Assembly: GCF_023017165.1 (NCBI RefSeq)
Contig: NZ_JALKBW010000001.1
Location: 434,001 to 498,000, forward strand
Source of the DNA: Gordonia alkaliphila
GTDB lineage: Bacteria; Actinomycetota; Actinomycetes; Mycobacteriales; Mycobacteriaceae
Direction: 5' to 3'
DNA length: 64,000 nt
The notes under the pieces were generated by a model. That model was given only the letters and a program-made list of their open reading frames with translations. It did no database searches and had not been told where the DNA came from. Below are positions 18,719 through 27,406 of the stretch, piece after piece (positions within the stretch are counted from its first letter, which is position 1; every line of letters begins with the position of its first letter). The position numbers were made by a program, and so were the translations under genes.

Positions 18719-20074
18719 TCACAGGCCGAGCACGCCGGGATTCAGCAGCCCGGCCGGATCCAGGGCCCGCTTGATCGCCCGCATGGCCGCCACGTCCACG
18801 GCGTCGCGCCCGAGCCCCAGCCACGGCGCTTTCGCGCGCCCCACCCCGTGTTCGGCACTGATGCTGCCGCCGACGGCCGCGACCTCACGCAGCACCGCGT
18901 CGGTCACGTCTTCGGCGTGCGCCGGGTCCACATCGAGCAGGTTCACGTGCACGTTGCCGTCGGCGAGATGCCCGAACATAATCGGTCGCACGCCCGCTGC
19001 GGCGGCGAGTCGCTCGACGGTCGCCACGAACGCCCCCAGCGCACCGGCGGGCAGCGTGAGGTCGAGTTTGACCACCGGGGTCGTCGAGTCGCGCGCGATG
19101 GACTCGGTGTGCCGCTCGCGCAGCGCCCACAGGTCGGCGGCGGGACTGTCGTCGATCGCCGCGTCGTCGACGGAGGCCTCCGCCAACACGGCTGCCAGAT
19201 CGCCGGCGTCGGCACCGGCCACCTCGATCAACACCGCGAACGGCGTGCCCGCCGGCAGTGCTCGACGCTGCCCGTGGCGGTGTACCAGGTCCAGTCCCGC
19301 CTCGGTCATCAGTTCCGCCGCGTGCAGCGTCAGACCGGCCCGTTCCACGGCGTCGATCACCGCTAGACCGCGCGCTGGGTCCTGCACGGCGACCACGGCC
19401 ACCGCGCCGCGCCGCGTCTGCGGCACCAGTCGCAGCAGCGCCCCGGTGATCACCGCCAGGGTGCCTTCGCTGCCCGCGAGCAGCCCCGGCAGGTCGTAGC
19501 CGACGTTGTCCTTGCGCAGCGGGCGCCAGCGACGCAGCACTTCGCCGGAGGTCAGCACCGCTTCGATGCCCAGGAGTTGGGCGCGCATGCCGCCGTATCG
19601 GACGAAGTGGATGCCGCCGGCGTTGGTCGCGATCGCACCGCCGACCGTCGCCGAATCGCGCGAGGCCAGATCCACCCCGAAGTCCAGGCCCGCGGCGACG
19701 GCGGCCCGCTGGACGTCGCCGATCGTCACGCCCGCACCGACACCGACGGCCCGAGCGGCGACGTCGACGTCGTCGACTCCGGTCAGCCGGGTCATCGACA
19801 GCACGATCGTCGGCCTGCCGTCGGCGGGCGGCACCCCACCGCCGACCAGGCCGGTATTGCCGCCCTGCGGACAGATCGCCACGCCCGCCGCGGCGCACCG
19901 GCGCACCACCTCGGCGGTCTGCGCGGTGTCGGCCGGACGCACCACTGCCTGCGCGACGCCGCGCCACCGACCCGTCCAGTCGGTGCAGTAGGCCGAGGTG
20001 ACCGCCGGATCGGTCAGGACGTGCGCCGGTCCCACCACCTCGGCGAGGTCGGCGAGCAATCGGGCGGTCGTCAT
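18719..20074 (-). CDS. FAD-linked oxidase, D-lactate/2-hydroxyacid dehydrogenase family (GlcD-like)
   Basis: A 451-residue flavoenzyme. The N-terminal PP-loop domain shows CPQGGNTGLVGGGVPP for FAD pyrophosphate binding; the C-terminal lactate-dehydrogenase cap ends with the family hallmark GSISAEHGVGRAK. These enzymes oxidise D-lactate, glycolate or D-2-hydroxyglutarate and pass electrons to a carrier. The exact substrate cannot be assigned. The gene lies upstream of the monooxygenase on the same strand, but the intervening palindrome suggests separate control. Confidence 0.88.
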   Translation of the reverse strand: MTTARLLADLAEVVGPAHVLTDPAVTSAYCTDWTGRWRGVAQAVVRPADTAQTAEVVRRCAAAGVAICPQGGNTGLVGGGVPPADGRPTIVLSMTRLTGVDDVDVAARAVGVGAGVTIGDVQRAAVAAGLDFGVDLASRDSATVGGAIATNAGGIHFVRYGGMRAQLLGIEAVLTSGEVLRRWRPLRKDNVGYDLPGLLAGSEGTLAVITGALLRLVPQTRRGAVAVVAVQDPARGLAVIDAVERAGLTLHAAELMTEAGLDLVHRHGQRRALPAGTPFAVLIEVAGADAGDLAAVLAEASVDDAAIDDSPAADLWALRERHTESIARDSTTPVVKLDLTLPAGALGAFVATVERLAAAAGVRPIMFGHLADGNVHVNLLDVDPAHAEDVTDAVLREVAAVGGSISAEHGVGRAKAPWLGLGRDAVDVAAMRAIKRALDPAGLLNPGVLGL

Positions 20075-20084
20075 CGGTCCGTGT

Positions 20085-20354
20085 TCACCGGTTCTGCCGG
20101 GCGTTGACGACGTTCATCAGCCACAGCAGCAGGCACGCGCCGCCGAAACACGTCAGGAAACTGAACACCCACGTGCCGTCGTCGACGTTCACGCCGATCA
20201 AGCTGAGCAGGAACCCGCCCAGCAATCCGCCGATCACTCCGACGACGATGTTCAGCAGCAGGCCCATCGAGTCGCCGCGTTTCATCACCTTGGCGGCGAT
20301 CCAGCCGGCGAAACCGCCGATCAGCACCCATCCCAGAACACTCAACGGCAGCAT
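20085..20354 (-). CDS. GlsB/YeaQ/YmgE-family small membrane protein
   Basis: An 89-residue, three-helix membrane protein with the family pattern GWVLIGGFAGWIAAKVMK and a glycine-zipper segment GVIGGLLGGFLLSLIG. These transglycosylase-associated proteins are common stress-induced membrane proteins with no defined activity. The ATG at 20354 has GAGGAGAG-like bases just upstream and gives the normal length. It ends 10 bases before the oxidase start, so co-transcription is possible. Confidence 0.85.
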   Translation of the reverse strand: MLPLSVLGWVLIGGFAGWIAAKVMKRGDSMGLLLNIVVGVIGGLLGGFLLSLIGVNVDDGTWVFSFLTCFGGACLLLWLMNVVNARQNR

Positions 20355-20421
20355 GTCTCTCCTCACTCGAAACTCTCGTCCCCACGCTATCCGCTTCCCA
20401 CCCTCCCCACACGAACCCGCC

Positions 20422-20515
20422 CGTTCCCGCGAGAAGTTCCCGTTCCCGCGGGTACTCCCGAGGCCGCGGGAGCGCAAGCCTCTCGCGGGAGCGCGGTCGG
20501 CTCTCGGGAGCTGCG
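20422..20515. repeat. cluster of short inverted CCCGCGGGAG-like elements
   Basis: About five short elements of the form TTCCCGCGAGAA, TTCCCGCGGGTA, CTCCCGAGGCCGCGGGAG and CTCTCGCGGGAG stand in alternating orientation within 94 bases. They fill the gap between the GlsB-like gene and the decayed oxidoreductase. They can fold into several competing hairpins. No gene is seen here; terminator, REP-like element or regulator site are all possible. Confidence 0.55.
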
Positions 20516-20540
20516 GGCGGGCGGATGGCTAGGCTCGGGC

Positions 20541-20842
20541 ATGGCACATCGGAGCGTGGCGACACAGTCCGGCGAGCCGACCGAGGTGGTGCGCCTCATC
20601 GACATGGAGGTGGCCGAGCCGGGCCCCGACGACGTGGTGGTGGTGGTGCGCGCGGCGGGTTCGGCGGCGGCACTGCTGCTGGCCGGGGTCACCGCGGGCT
20701 CGGCGCGATTCCGGTGGCCTACGACGGCGACCTGGCGGCCGCGATGAGTGCCGCCGCTCCCGCGCCGGTGACCGCGGTGGCCGACACCGTCGGCTCCGAC
20801 GACGCGATCGACATGTCGCTGGCCCTGACCGGCCGCGGCCGG
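20541..20842 (+). pseudogene. decayed NADPH:quinone oxidoreductase fragment
   Basis: From the ATG the first 40 codons read as the N-terminus of a zinc-independent medium-chain dehydrogenase/quinone reductase (EVVRLIDMEVAEPGPDDVVV). The catalytic-domain middle is absent. After a jump in frame near 20700 the sequence reads IPVAYDGDLAAAMSAA and VADTVGSDDAIDMSLAL, which is the nucleotide-domain region of the same family. The C-terminus is missing, replaced by the next gene. Internal deletion, a frame change and truncation together indicate a dead gene. Confidence 0.75.
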
Positions 20843-21019
20843 TCAGCTCTTGGCGAAAGCCTTGAACACCGTGAAGGCGCCCACGATCACCAGTGCCACC
20901 ACCGCCAGCCACATGACGGCCTTGACCAGCGACCAGCCGATGGAGATCAGGATCAGCACGCCGATGACGATCGCGAGGACCTTCCAGAAGGACGTGCCGG
21001 TGGATGTCGAAGTAGTCAT
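20843..21019 (-). CDS. small two-helix membrane protein (58 residues)
   Basis: The translation begins MTTSTSTGTSFWKVLAIV and forms two hydrophobic helices (about residues 11-32 and 36-55) ending in FKAFAKS. It has a clear ATG and stop and typical codon usage. No family was recognised. Its end abuts the decayed oxidoreductase, which may have been truncated when this gene or its region was rearranged. A stress or membrane-associated role would be guesswork. Confidence 0.6.
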   Translation of the reverse strand: MTTSTSTGTSFWKVLAIVIGVLILISIGWSLVKAVMWLAVVALVIVGAFTVFKAFAKS

Positions 21020-21144
21020 GCCTCCACCGTGCCCGTCGCCGCGGCCGGTGTCACGTCGGCAGGCGTGATTCGGGTGGAAGATCGGGGTTCACCCCGAGCG
21101 GCCGCCCGGGAATAGCCTGCCTGGCGCCCGGGGTTGCACTCCCC

Positions 21145-21975
21145 ATGAGCGTTCCGAAACTCGTCCTGAACAACGGCGTCGTCATCGACCAGCTCGGCCT
21201 GGGGGTGTTCCAGATCCCGCCCGCCGAGACCAAGGCGGCGGTGCTCGCCGCCCTCGAGGTGGGTTACCGCCACTTCGACACGGCGCAGATGTACGGCAAC
21301 GAGCGCGGCGTCGGCGAGGCCATCGCCGAGTCCGGCATCCCACGCGACGAGATCTTCGTGACCAGCAAGCTCAACAACAACTCCCACGAGCCCGACGTCG
21401 CCAAGGCCGCGACCGCCCGTTCGGTGGAGGCGCTCGGCGGTCCGATGGACCTGTACCTGATCCACTGGCCGATGCCTGCCGTCGGCGACTTCGTCGACAC
21501 CTGGCGTCTGATGGAGTGCTTCGCCGCCGAGGGCCTGACCCGCACGATCGGCGTCTCCAACTTCCAGATCCCGCACCTGCAGCGCGTGCTCGACGAGACC
21601 GCGACCGTGCCCGCCGTGAACCAGATCGAGGTGCACCCGTACTTCCAGCAGGACGCCCTGCGCGCCTTCGGCCGCGAGCACGGCATCGTGACGCAGGCCT
21701 GGTCGCCGATCGCCCAGGGCAAGGTGCTCGGCGACGCGGTGCTCGCCGCGATCGCCGCCGAAACCGGCCGCACCGTGGCCCAGGTGGTGCTGCGCTGGCA
21801 CCTGGAGCGCGGCGACGTGATCTTCCCGAAGTCCACCCGTCCCGAGCGGATGGCGGAGAACTTCGACATCTTCGACTTCGCCCTCACCGACGATCAGACC
21901 GCGCGGATCACCGCCCTCGACGCAGGCCTGCGCGGCGGCCCGAACCCGGACGAGTTCAACTGGATCCCCGACTGA
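21145..21975 (+). CDS. aldo/keto reductase (2,5-diketo-gluconate reductase-like)
   Basis: A 276-residue AKR-family (beta/alpha)8 barrel. The catalytic tetrad is present as D45 and Y50 (HFDTAQMY), K75 (VTSKLNN) and H107 (LIHWP). NADPH-binding residues occur in the C-terminal KSTRPERMAEN segment. These enzymes reduce carbonyls with NADPH; the substrate is not evident. The stop codon falls inside the first unit of a 15-bp tandem repeat. The aminotransferase gene follows 78 bases downstream. Confidence 0.92.
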   Translation: MSVPKLVLNNGVVIDQLGLGVFQIPPAETKAAVLAALEVGYRHFDTAQMYGNERGVGEAIAESGIPRDEIFVTSKLNNNSHEPDVAKAATARSVEALGGPMDLYLIHWPMPAVGDFVDTWRLMECFAAEGLTRTIGVSNFQIPHLQRVLDETATVPAVNQIEVHPYFQQDALRAFGREHGIVTQAWSPIAQGKVLGDAVLAAIAAETGRTVAQVVLRWHLERGDVIFPKSTRPERMAENFDIFDFALTDDQTARITALDAGLRGGPNPDEFNWIPD

Positions 21976-22007
21976 CAGATTTCCGACTGGCAGATCCCCG
22001 ACTGGCG
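21963..22007. repeat. three tandem 15-bp repeats across the aldo/keto reductase stop codon
   Basis: Three units of GATCCCCGACTGGCA type (21963-21977, 21978-21992, 21993-22007) with two or three mismatches. The first unit contains the TGA stop; the later units read TGG at that place, so the stop may have arisen by, or been shifted by, repeat change. Fifteen bases keep frame. Confidence 0.7.
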
Positions 22008-22053
22008 CGGCCCGCGCGCCGGTCCGCGGAGCGCGAACCTAAGATCTGAGGTC

Positions 22054-23208
22054 ATGCAGTTCTCCCAGCGCGCCCAGGCCATCACTCCCTTCTACGCGAT
22101 GGAGTTCGGCCGCCGGGCCGCTGAGTTGGAGGCCACCGGCGTCCACGTGGTGAAGCTGAACATCGGCGAACCCGACTTCGGTGCACCCCCGGCCTTCCTG
22201 GCCGAGATGGCGCGCATCAGCGACGGCCGCCCCATGCCGTACACCGGCGCGCTGGGCATTACCGAACTGCGCACCGCGATCGCCGAGTTCAGCCGCGACC
22301 GGTTCGCCGCACCCATCGACCCGGCGCGCGTGGTGATCACCACCGGCGCCTCGGCCGCCCTGCTGTTGGCGTGCGCGGCCCTCATCGACCCGGGCGACGA
22401 GGTGCTGGTCGCCGATCCGTCGTACCCGTGTAACCGCCGGTTCGCGGAGAGCTTCGGCGCGCAGGTCCGGCTGCTGCCCGCCGGGCCGTCGAGCCGTTTC
22501 CAACTCGACGCGCCCGCGATCGACGCCGCGTGGACCGACCGCACCCGCGGCGTGATCACCGCCTCGCCGGCCAATCCGACGGGCACGTCCCTGCCGTACG
22601 AGGACCTGCGCGCGCTGAGCGCGGCGGTCGCCGACCGCGGCGGCTGGCGGATCATCGACGAGATCTACCTGGGCCTCAAGGACGGCGAGCGCCGCAGCAT
22701 CGCGCACGACGATCCGGGCGCGATCGTCGTCAACAGCTTCTCCAAGTACTTCGGGATGACCGGCTGGCGGCTCGGCTGGATGGTGGTCCCGGAGCCGATG
22801 ATCCCGGTGGCCGAGAAGATGGCGCAGAATTTCTACATCTGCCCGCCGACGCCCGCGCAGGTCGCCGCCCTCACCTGCTTCACGCCGGCGAGCATCGCGG
22901 TGGCCGAAGAACGCCGCGCCCTGCTGCAACACCGCAGGCAGCTGGTGCTCGACGGGCTCGCGCAGATCCCGTCGCTGTCGGTGCCGGTGGCCCCGGACGG
23001 CGCGTTCTACGTCTACCTCGACGTCGCGGCGACCGGCATGAGCGCCTCGGAGTTCTGCGACCGGGCACTGAGCGAGGCGCACGTCGCCCTCACCCCGGGC
23101 AAAGACTTCGGCGACCTCGACGCCGAGCGCTACGTCCGCCTCTCCTACGCGGTGTCCGACGAGGAACTGACGATCGCCCTCGAACGCCTCGGCGAGTTCC
23201 TGGCCTGA
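22054..23208 (+). CDS. class I/II pyridoxal-phosphate aminotransferase
   Basis: A 384-residue fold-type I aminotransferase. The PLP Lys is K231 in [25 protein letters not shown] supplies the conserved Asn and the final RLSYA the carboxylate-binding Arg. The family includes aspartate and aromatic aminotransferases and similar enzymes of unknown substrate preference. The start ATG directly precedes the conserved N-terminus. It may be co-transcribed with the aldo/keto reductase, but no pathway is obvious. Confidence 0.91.
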   Translation: MQFSQRAQAITPFYAMEFGRRAAELEATGVHVVKLNIGEPDFGAPPAFLAEMARISDGRPMPYTGALGITELRTAIAEFSRDRFAAPIDPARVVITTGASAALLLACAALIDPGDEVLVADPSYPCNRRFAESFGAQVRLLPAGPSSRFQLDAPAIDAAWTDRTRGVITASPANPTGTSLPYEDLRALSAAVADRGGWRIIDEIYLGLKDGERRSIAHDDPGAIVVNSFSKYFGMTGWRLGWMVVPEPMIPVAEKMAQNFYICPPTPAQVAALTCFTPASIAVAEERRALLQHRRQLVLDGLAQIPSLSVPVAPDGAFYVYLDVAATGMSASEFCDRALSEAHVALTPGKDFGDLDAERYVRLSYAVSDEELTIALERLGEFLA

Positions 23209-23227
23209 CGCCCAGCGGACCGGACGA

Positions 23228-23698
23228 TCACCCGGCGCCTTCGCGCAGAACCCGCAGTCGGTCGACGAACGGCGCCTGCGCCACGTTCAGCTTCCGTACG
23301 GCCGCGACGACGTCGAACCATTCGGCCCGATCGACCTCCGGGAAGATCGCGGTGCGACCCGACCGCGGCGGCCAGGCCAGCTCGAAGGTGTTGCTGCGCA
23401 AGGCTTTCGGATCGAAGTCGCCCTCCAGCGCGAAACCGGTCACGCGTTTGCCGCTGCGCAGGCGGACCTGGCCGAGGTCGAGTGCGTCGCCGTCGGGCGC
23501 CGGACTGCCGGTCTCCTCGGCGAACTCGCGGCGCGCCGCCGCGAGCGGATCCTCACCGGCTTCCACCAGGCCCTTGGGGATCGTCCACGCCCCGTCGTCC
23601 TTGTTCTTCCAGTACGGTCCGCCCGGATGGACGAGGAGGACCCGGAGGTCGTCCCCGCGTCCGCGATAGAGCAGAATTCCCGCACTGTGCTCGGCCAT
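23228..23698 (-). CDS. NUDIX hydrolase
   Basis: A 156-residue NUDIX-fold hydrolase. The Nudix box Gx5Ex7REUxEExGU is visible as [20 protein letters not shown]. It would cleave a nucleoside diphosphate linked to some moiety X. The N-terminus [10 protein letters not shown] and position facing aroA are typical of actinobacterial homologues related to diadenosine polyphosphate hydrolases. It is convergent with the aminotransferase and divergent from aroA across 36 bases. Confidence 0.88.
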   Translation of the reverse strand: MAEHSAGILLYRGRGDDLRVLLVHPGGPYWKNKDDGAWTIPKGLVEAGEDPLAAARREFAEETGSPAPDGDALDLGQVRLRSGKRVTGFALEGDFDPKALRSNTFELAWPPRSGRTAIFPEVDRAEWFDVVAAVRKLNVAQAPFVDRLRVLREGAG

Positions 23699-23734
23699 GG
23701 GAACAAATTAGCGAAGCATGACAAACTGGGGGCC

Positions 23735-25030
23735 ATGACTGATTGGGCTGCGCCGACCGCATCGGAACCCGTCCACGCCACCGTCGAGTTGCCCGGCTCC
23801 AAGTCCATCACCAACCGGGCGCTGATTCTGGCGGCGTTGGCCGAGGGTCCGTCCCGTATCCGCGGGACGCTGCGCAGCCGCGACACCGACCTGATGCTCG
23901 AGGGCCTTGCTGCGCTCGGAGTCGGCATCGCCTGTGCCTCAGACGATCCCACCGACGTGACAGTGACCCCGGCGCCCCTGCACGCCGCCGAGGTGGACTG
24001 CGGTCTGGCCGGCACCGTGATGCGTTTCCTGCCCGCCGTGGCCGCCCTGGCCGATGGCCCGGTGCATTTCGACGGCGACGAACAGGCCCGTTCCCGCCCG
24101 CTGGACACCGTGCTGGATGCGCTGCGCGCGCTCGGCGTGCAGATCGACGGCGACGGCCTCCCGTTCACCGTGCACGGCACCGGCGCGGTGGCCGGCGGCC
24201 CGGTCACCATCGACGCGTCGGCGTCGTCCCAGTTCGTCTCGGGCCTGCTGCTGTCGGCGGCCCGCTTCGCCGAGACCACGGTGATCACCCACGACGGCCC
24301 GCCGGTGCCGTCCATGCCGCACATCACGATGACCATCGACATGCTCGCCGCCGCGGGCGTGCCGGTGACGGTCGAGACCGGCGACGTGACGCGCTGGACG
24401 GTGGCCCCCACCGCGATCCGCGCCGTCGACTGGGAGATCGAACCGGATCTGTCCAACGCCGCCGCCTTCCTCGCGGCCGCCGCGGTCACCGGCGGCACGG
24501 TCAGCGTCCCCCGCTGGCCGGCGAACACCACGCAGCCGGGTGCCGAGATCGTCTCGATCCTGATGGACATGGGCTGCGAGGCACAGCGGTCCGCCGACGG
24601 CGTGCTGACCGTGACCGGCCCGCATCGACTCAAGGCGATCGACATCGACCTGCACGACGTCGGCGAACTCACGCCGACCGTCGCCGCCCTGGCGGCGGTA
24701 GCCGACGGCACGTCGACCCTGTGGGGCATCGAGCACCTGCGCGGCCACGAGACCGACCGCCTCGCCGCACTGACCGCGGAGATCACCCGGATCGGCGGCG
24801 AGTGCCGGGAAACCGAAGACGGACTGGTGATCACCGGTCGCGCCCCGGACGCCCTCACTCCGGCCGTCTGGCGCAGCTACGCCGACCACCGCATGGCCAC
24901 CGCGGGCGCCGCCCTCGGCCTGGTGGTGCCCGGCCTGGCGGTGGAGAACGTGGAGACCACCGCGAAGACCATGCCGGACTTCCCGCAGCAGTGGGCGGCC
25001 CTGGTCTCCGGCGAGGCTGCCGCGCAGTGA
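23735..25030 (+). CDS. aroA: 3-phosphoshikimate 1-carboxyvinyltransferase (EPSP synthase)
   Basis: A 431-residue EPSP synthase, which joins phosphoenolpyruvate to shikimate 3-phosphate in aromatic amino-acid biosynthesis. [17 protein letters not shown] gives the N-terminal substrate-binding Lys and Ser; GLAGTVMRF carries the PEP-site Gly; the C-terminal DHRMA motif is intact. The ATG that opens MTDWAAP is used because homology starts there. The rsgA start overlaps its stop (GTGA). Equivalent to Rv3227. Confidence 0.96.
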   Translation: MTDWAAPTASEPVHATVELPGSKSITNRALILAALAEGPSRIRGTLRSRDTDLMLEGLAALGVGIACASDDPTDVTVTPAPLHAAEVDCGLAGTVMRFLPAVAALADGPVHFDGDEQARSRPLDTVLDALRALGVQIDGDGLPFTVHGTGAVAGGPVTIDASASSQFVSGLLLSAARFAETTVITHDGPPVPSMPHITMTIDMLAAAGVPVTVETGDVTRWTVAPTAIRAVDWEIEPDLSNAAAFLAAAAVTGGTVSVPRWPANTTQPGAEIVSILMDMGCEAQRSADGVLTVTGPHRLKAIDIDLHDVGELTPTVAALAAVADGTSTLWGIEHLRGHETDRLAALTAEITRIGGECRETEDGLVITGRAPDALTPAVWRSYADHRMATAGAALGLVVPGLAVENVETTAKTMPDFPQQWAALVSGEAAAQ

Positions 25031-26097
25031 GCCGGACCGCGCGGTCGTACGACGAATCCGACGTCCGGATCCGTCCGGGGAAGGGCACGCGTCCGCGCAC
25101 CAAGAAACGCCCCGCGCACGAGGACGCCGAGACCGCGATGGTGGTGTCCGTGGACCGGGGGCGCTGGGGCTGTGTGATCGACGGCGATCCGGATCGTCGC
25201 GTCACCGCCATGCGGGCCCGCGAACTCGGCCGCACCCCCGTCGTCGTGGGCGATCGCGTCGGAGTGGTCGGCGATCTCAGCGGGAAGCCGGACACCCTCG
25301 CCCGCATCGTGCGGGTGGACGAGCGCAGCACCGTGCTGCGCCGCACGGCCGACGACACCGATCCGTACGAGCGCATCGTCGTCGCCAACGCCGACCAACT
25401 GCTGATCGTGACGGCCCTGGCCGATCCGCCGCCGCGCACCGGTTTCGTCGAGCGCGCCCTGGCCGCGGCCTACGCCGGCGGCCTGTCCCCGATCCTGTGT
25501 CTCACCAAATCCGACCTCGCCGATCCGTCCGGTTTCGCCGCGCACTTCGCCGACCTCGACCTCCCGGTCCTGGTGGCCGGCCGCGACGACCGGATCGACG
25601 AGGTCCGCACCGCGCTCGACGGGCACCTCACGGCGCTGATCGGGCATTCCGGCGTCGGCAAGTCGACGCTGGTGAACCGGCTCATCCCGGACGCCGACCG
25701 CGCCGTGGGCCGGGTCTCCGGCGTCGGCAAGGGCCGACACACCTCCACCCAGTCGGTGGCCTTGGCGCTCCCCGAGCACTCGGGTGCCGAGTCCGGCACC
25801 TCCGCCGCGGAGACCACCTCGTGGGTCGTCGACACCCCGGGCATCCGGTCGTTCGGGTTGGCGCATGTGACCCCGGAGGAGATCGTCGACGCCTTCGGTG
25901 ACCTGCGCGAAGCGATCGACGACTGCCCGCGCGGCTGCACCCATCTGGGTCCGCCCGCCGACCCCGAGTGCGCCCTGGATCAGCTCACCGGCAGTTCGCA
26001 CCGACGGGCGATGGCCGTCCGCGAACTGCTCACCGCGGTCCGGGATACGGGCCCCGACGACGAGACACCGGTGTCGGCGGAGGCCGACGCCCCCTGA
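25027..26097 (+). CDS. rsgA: ribosome small-subunit-dependent GTPase RsgA
   Basis: A 356-residue circularly permuted GTPase that assists late 30S assembly. After an OB-fold-like N-terminus the G4 motif TKSD, the G1 P-loop GHSGVGKS and the G3 DTPG occur in the permuted order. The C-terminal zinc knuckle is CPRGCTH with a downstream Cys. The GTG start at 25027 overlaps the aroA stop by 4 bases, indicating coupling. Equivalent to Rv3228. Confidence 0.94.
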   Translation: MSRTARSYDESDVRIRPGKGTRPRTKKRPAHEDAETAMVVSVDRGRWGCVIDGDPDRRVTAMRARELGRTPVVVGDRVGVVGDLSGKPDTLARIVRVDERSTVLRRTADDTDPYERIVVANADQLLIVTALADPPPRTGFVERALAAAYAGGLSPILCLTKSDLADPSGFAAHFADLDLPVLVAGRDDRIDEVRTALDGHLTALIGHSGVGKSTLVNRLIPDADRAVGRVSGVGKGRHTSTQSVALALPEHSGAESGTSAAETTSWVVDTPGIRSFGLAHVTPEEIVDAFGDLREAIDDCPRGCTHLGPPADPECALDQLTGSSHRRAMAVRELLTAVRDTGPDDETPVSAEADAP

Positions 26098-26121
26098 CCC
26101 CGGCGTGGACCGGCTCGGCCT

Positions 26122-27360
26122 TTACAGGCGGCGGGTGCGGAGCGCGCGGGAGAGGCCGCGGTCCTTCATCCGGGCGAGTGCGGTGCGCAGGCCCGGGGCC
26201 CGCTCGCCAAGCGCATCGAAGCGTCGTTCCGAGGTGGTCTCCGGAGCGTCGTCGACGGTGTCCGACAGGAAGCTGTCGGGCAGGGCGAGCTTGTTGATGG
26301 TCCGCAGCGTCCGCAAGTACTGCATGGTGAACGAGTCGGTGTTGTACGGCAGGTCGTACTTCTCGCACAGTTCGCGCACCGCCACCGACACCTCGGCGAG
26401 CCGGTTGCTCGGCAGGTCCGGGTACAGGTGGTGCTCGATCTGGTAGCAGAGGTTGCCGCTCATGAACGCCAGCGCCGGGCCGGCGTCGAAGTTGGCCGTG
26501 CCGAGCATCTGGCGCAGGTACCACTGGCCCTGCGTCTCGTCCTCGAGTGTGTCGGCGGTGAACTTTTCCGCACCGTCCGGGAAGTGACCGCAGAAGATCA
26601 CCGCGTACGCCCACACGTTGCGCACCAGGTTGGCGGTGAGGTTCGCACCGAGCGCGGTGGCCGCCCCCTTCGGCGAACGCTGCGCAAGACCGGACGCCGC
26701 CGGGAAGAGCACGTAGTCCTTGCCGAGCTGGCGGGCTGCCTTGGCCAGGAACAGCTTGAGCTCGGGAATGCCCTCGTCCCGCGGTCGCGTGCCCTTGATG
26801 ATGCCTTCGAGATCGAGGTCGTGCAGGGCGATGCCCCACTCGAAGGTGGCCGCCAGGATCAGATTCTGCAGCGGCTGGAGCAGGTTCTTGGGTCGCCACT
26901 GCTGGTCCCGCGTCACGCGCAACACCTTGTAGCCCACGTCGTGATCCATGTCGAGCACGTTGGTGTACTTGTGGTGGATGTAGTTGTGCGAGTGCTTCCA
27001 GTGCGGGGACGCGCACACCATGTCCCACTCCCACGAGGTGGAGTGGATCTCGGGGTCGTTCATCCAGTCCCACTGCCCGTGCATCACGTTGTGCCCGAGT
27101 TCCATGTTCTCGATGATCTTGGCCACCGACAGCGCGGCGGTACCGGCCAGCCACAGCGACTTGCGGTTGCTGCCGAGCAGCGCCAACCGGCCGGCCACCT
27201 CGAGGACACGCTGCCCGATGATGGTGCGACGCAGATACTTCACGTCGCGCTCGCCGAGTTCGGATTCGATACGACGACGCAGCGCATCGAGCTCGACGCC
27301 GAATGCCTCGACGTCGGCATCGGTCAGATGCGCGTATTCATTGATGTCTGAGATGGCCAT
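26122..27360 (-). CDS. acyl-CoA desaturase, DesA3-like (paralogue 1)
   Basis: A 412-residue membrane desaturase. Three histidine clusters are seen: H90-H94 (GHNVMHGQW), H123-H130 (HSHNYIHH) and QIEHHLYP near residue 300. These bind a di-iron centre. Hydrophobic stretches around the first two clusters provide membrane helices. It is a Delta-9-type stearoyl desaturase by family; the physiological acyl chain is unknown. It lies downstream of a paralogue, with a 46-base gap and no palindromic operator before it, so it may be read through from the upstream gene. Confidence 0.9.
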   Translation of the reverse strand: MAISDINEYAHLTDADVEAFGVELDALRRRIESELGERDVKYLRRTIIGQRVLEVAGRLALLGSNRKSLWLAGTAALSVAKIIENMELGHNVMHGQWDWMNDPEIHSTSWEWDMVCASPHWKHSHNYIHHKYTNVLDMDHDVGYKVLRVTRDQQWRPKNLLQPLQNLILAATFEWGIALHDLDLEGIIKGTRPRDEGIPELKLFLAKAARQLGKDYVLFPAASGLAQRSPKGAATALGANLTANLVRNVWAYAVIFCGHFPDGAEKFTADTLEDETQGQWYLRQMLGTANFDAGPALAFMSGNLCYQIEHHLYPDLPSNRLAEVSVAVRELCEKYDLPYNTDSFTMQYLRTLRTINKLALPDSFLSDTVDDAPETTSERRFDALGERAPGLRTALARMKDRGLSRALRTRRL

Positions 27361-27406
27361 TACAATCCATTATGCCTGTGTGTCAGATTGCGCGCCCGCG
27401 CACCGC

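Noticed and set aside
23743..25026. Upstream extension of rsgA through aroA
   Set aside because: It is an out-of-frame reading of aroA; the GTG overlapping the aroA stop fits RsgA length and homology.
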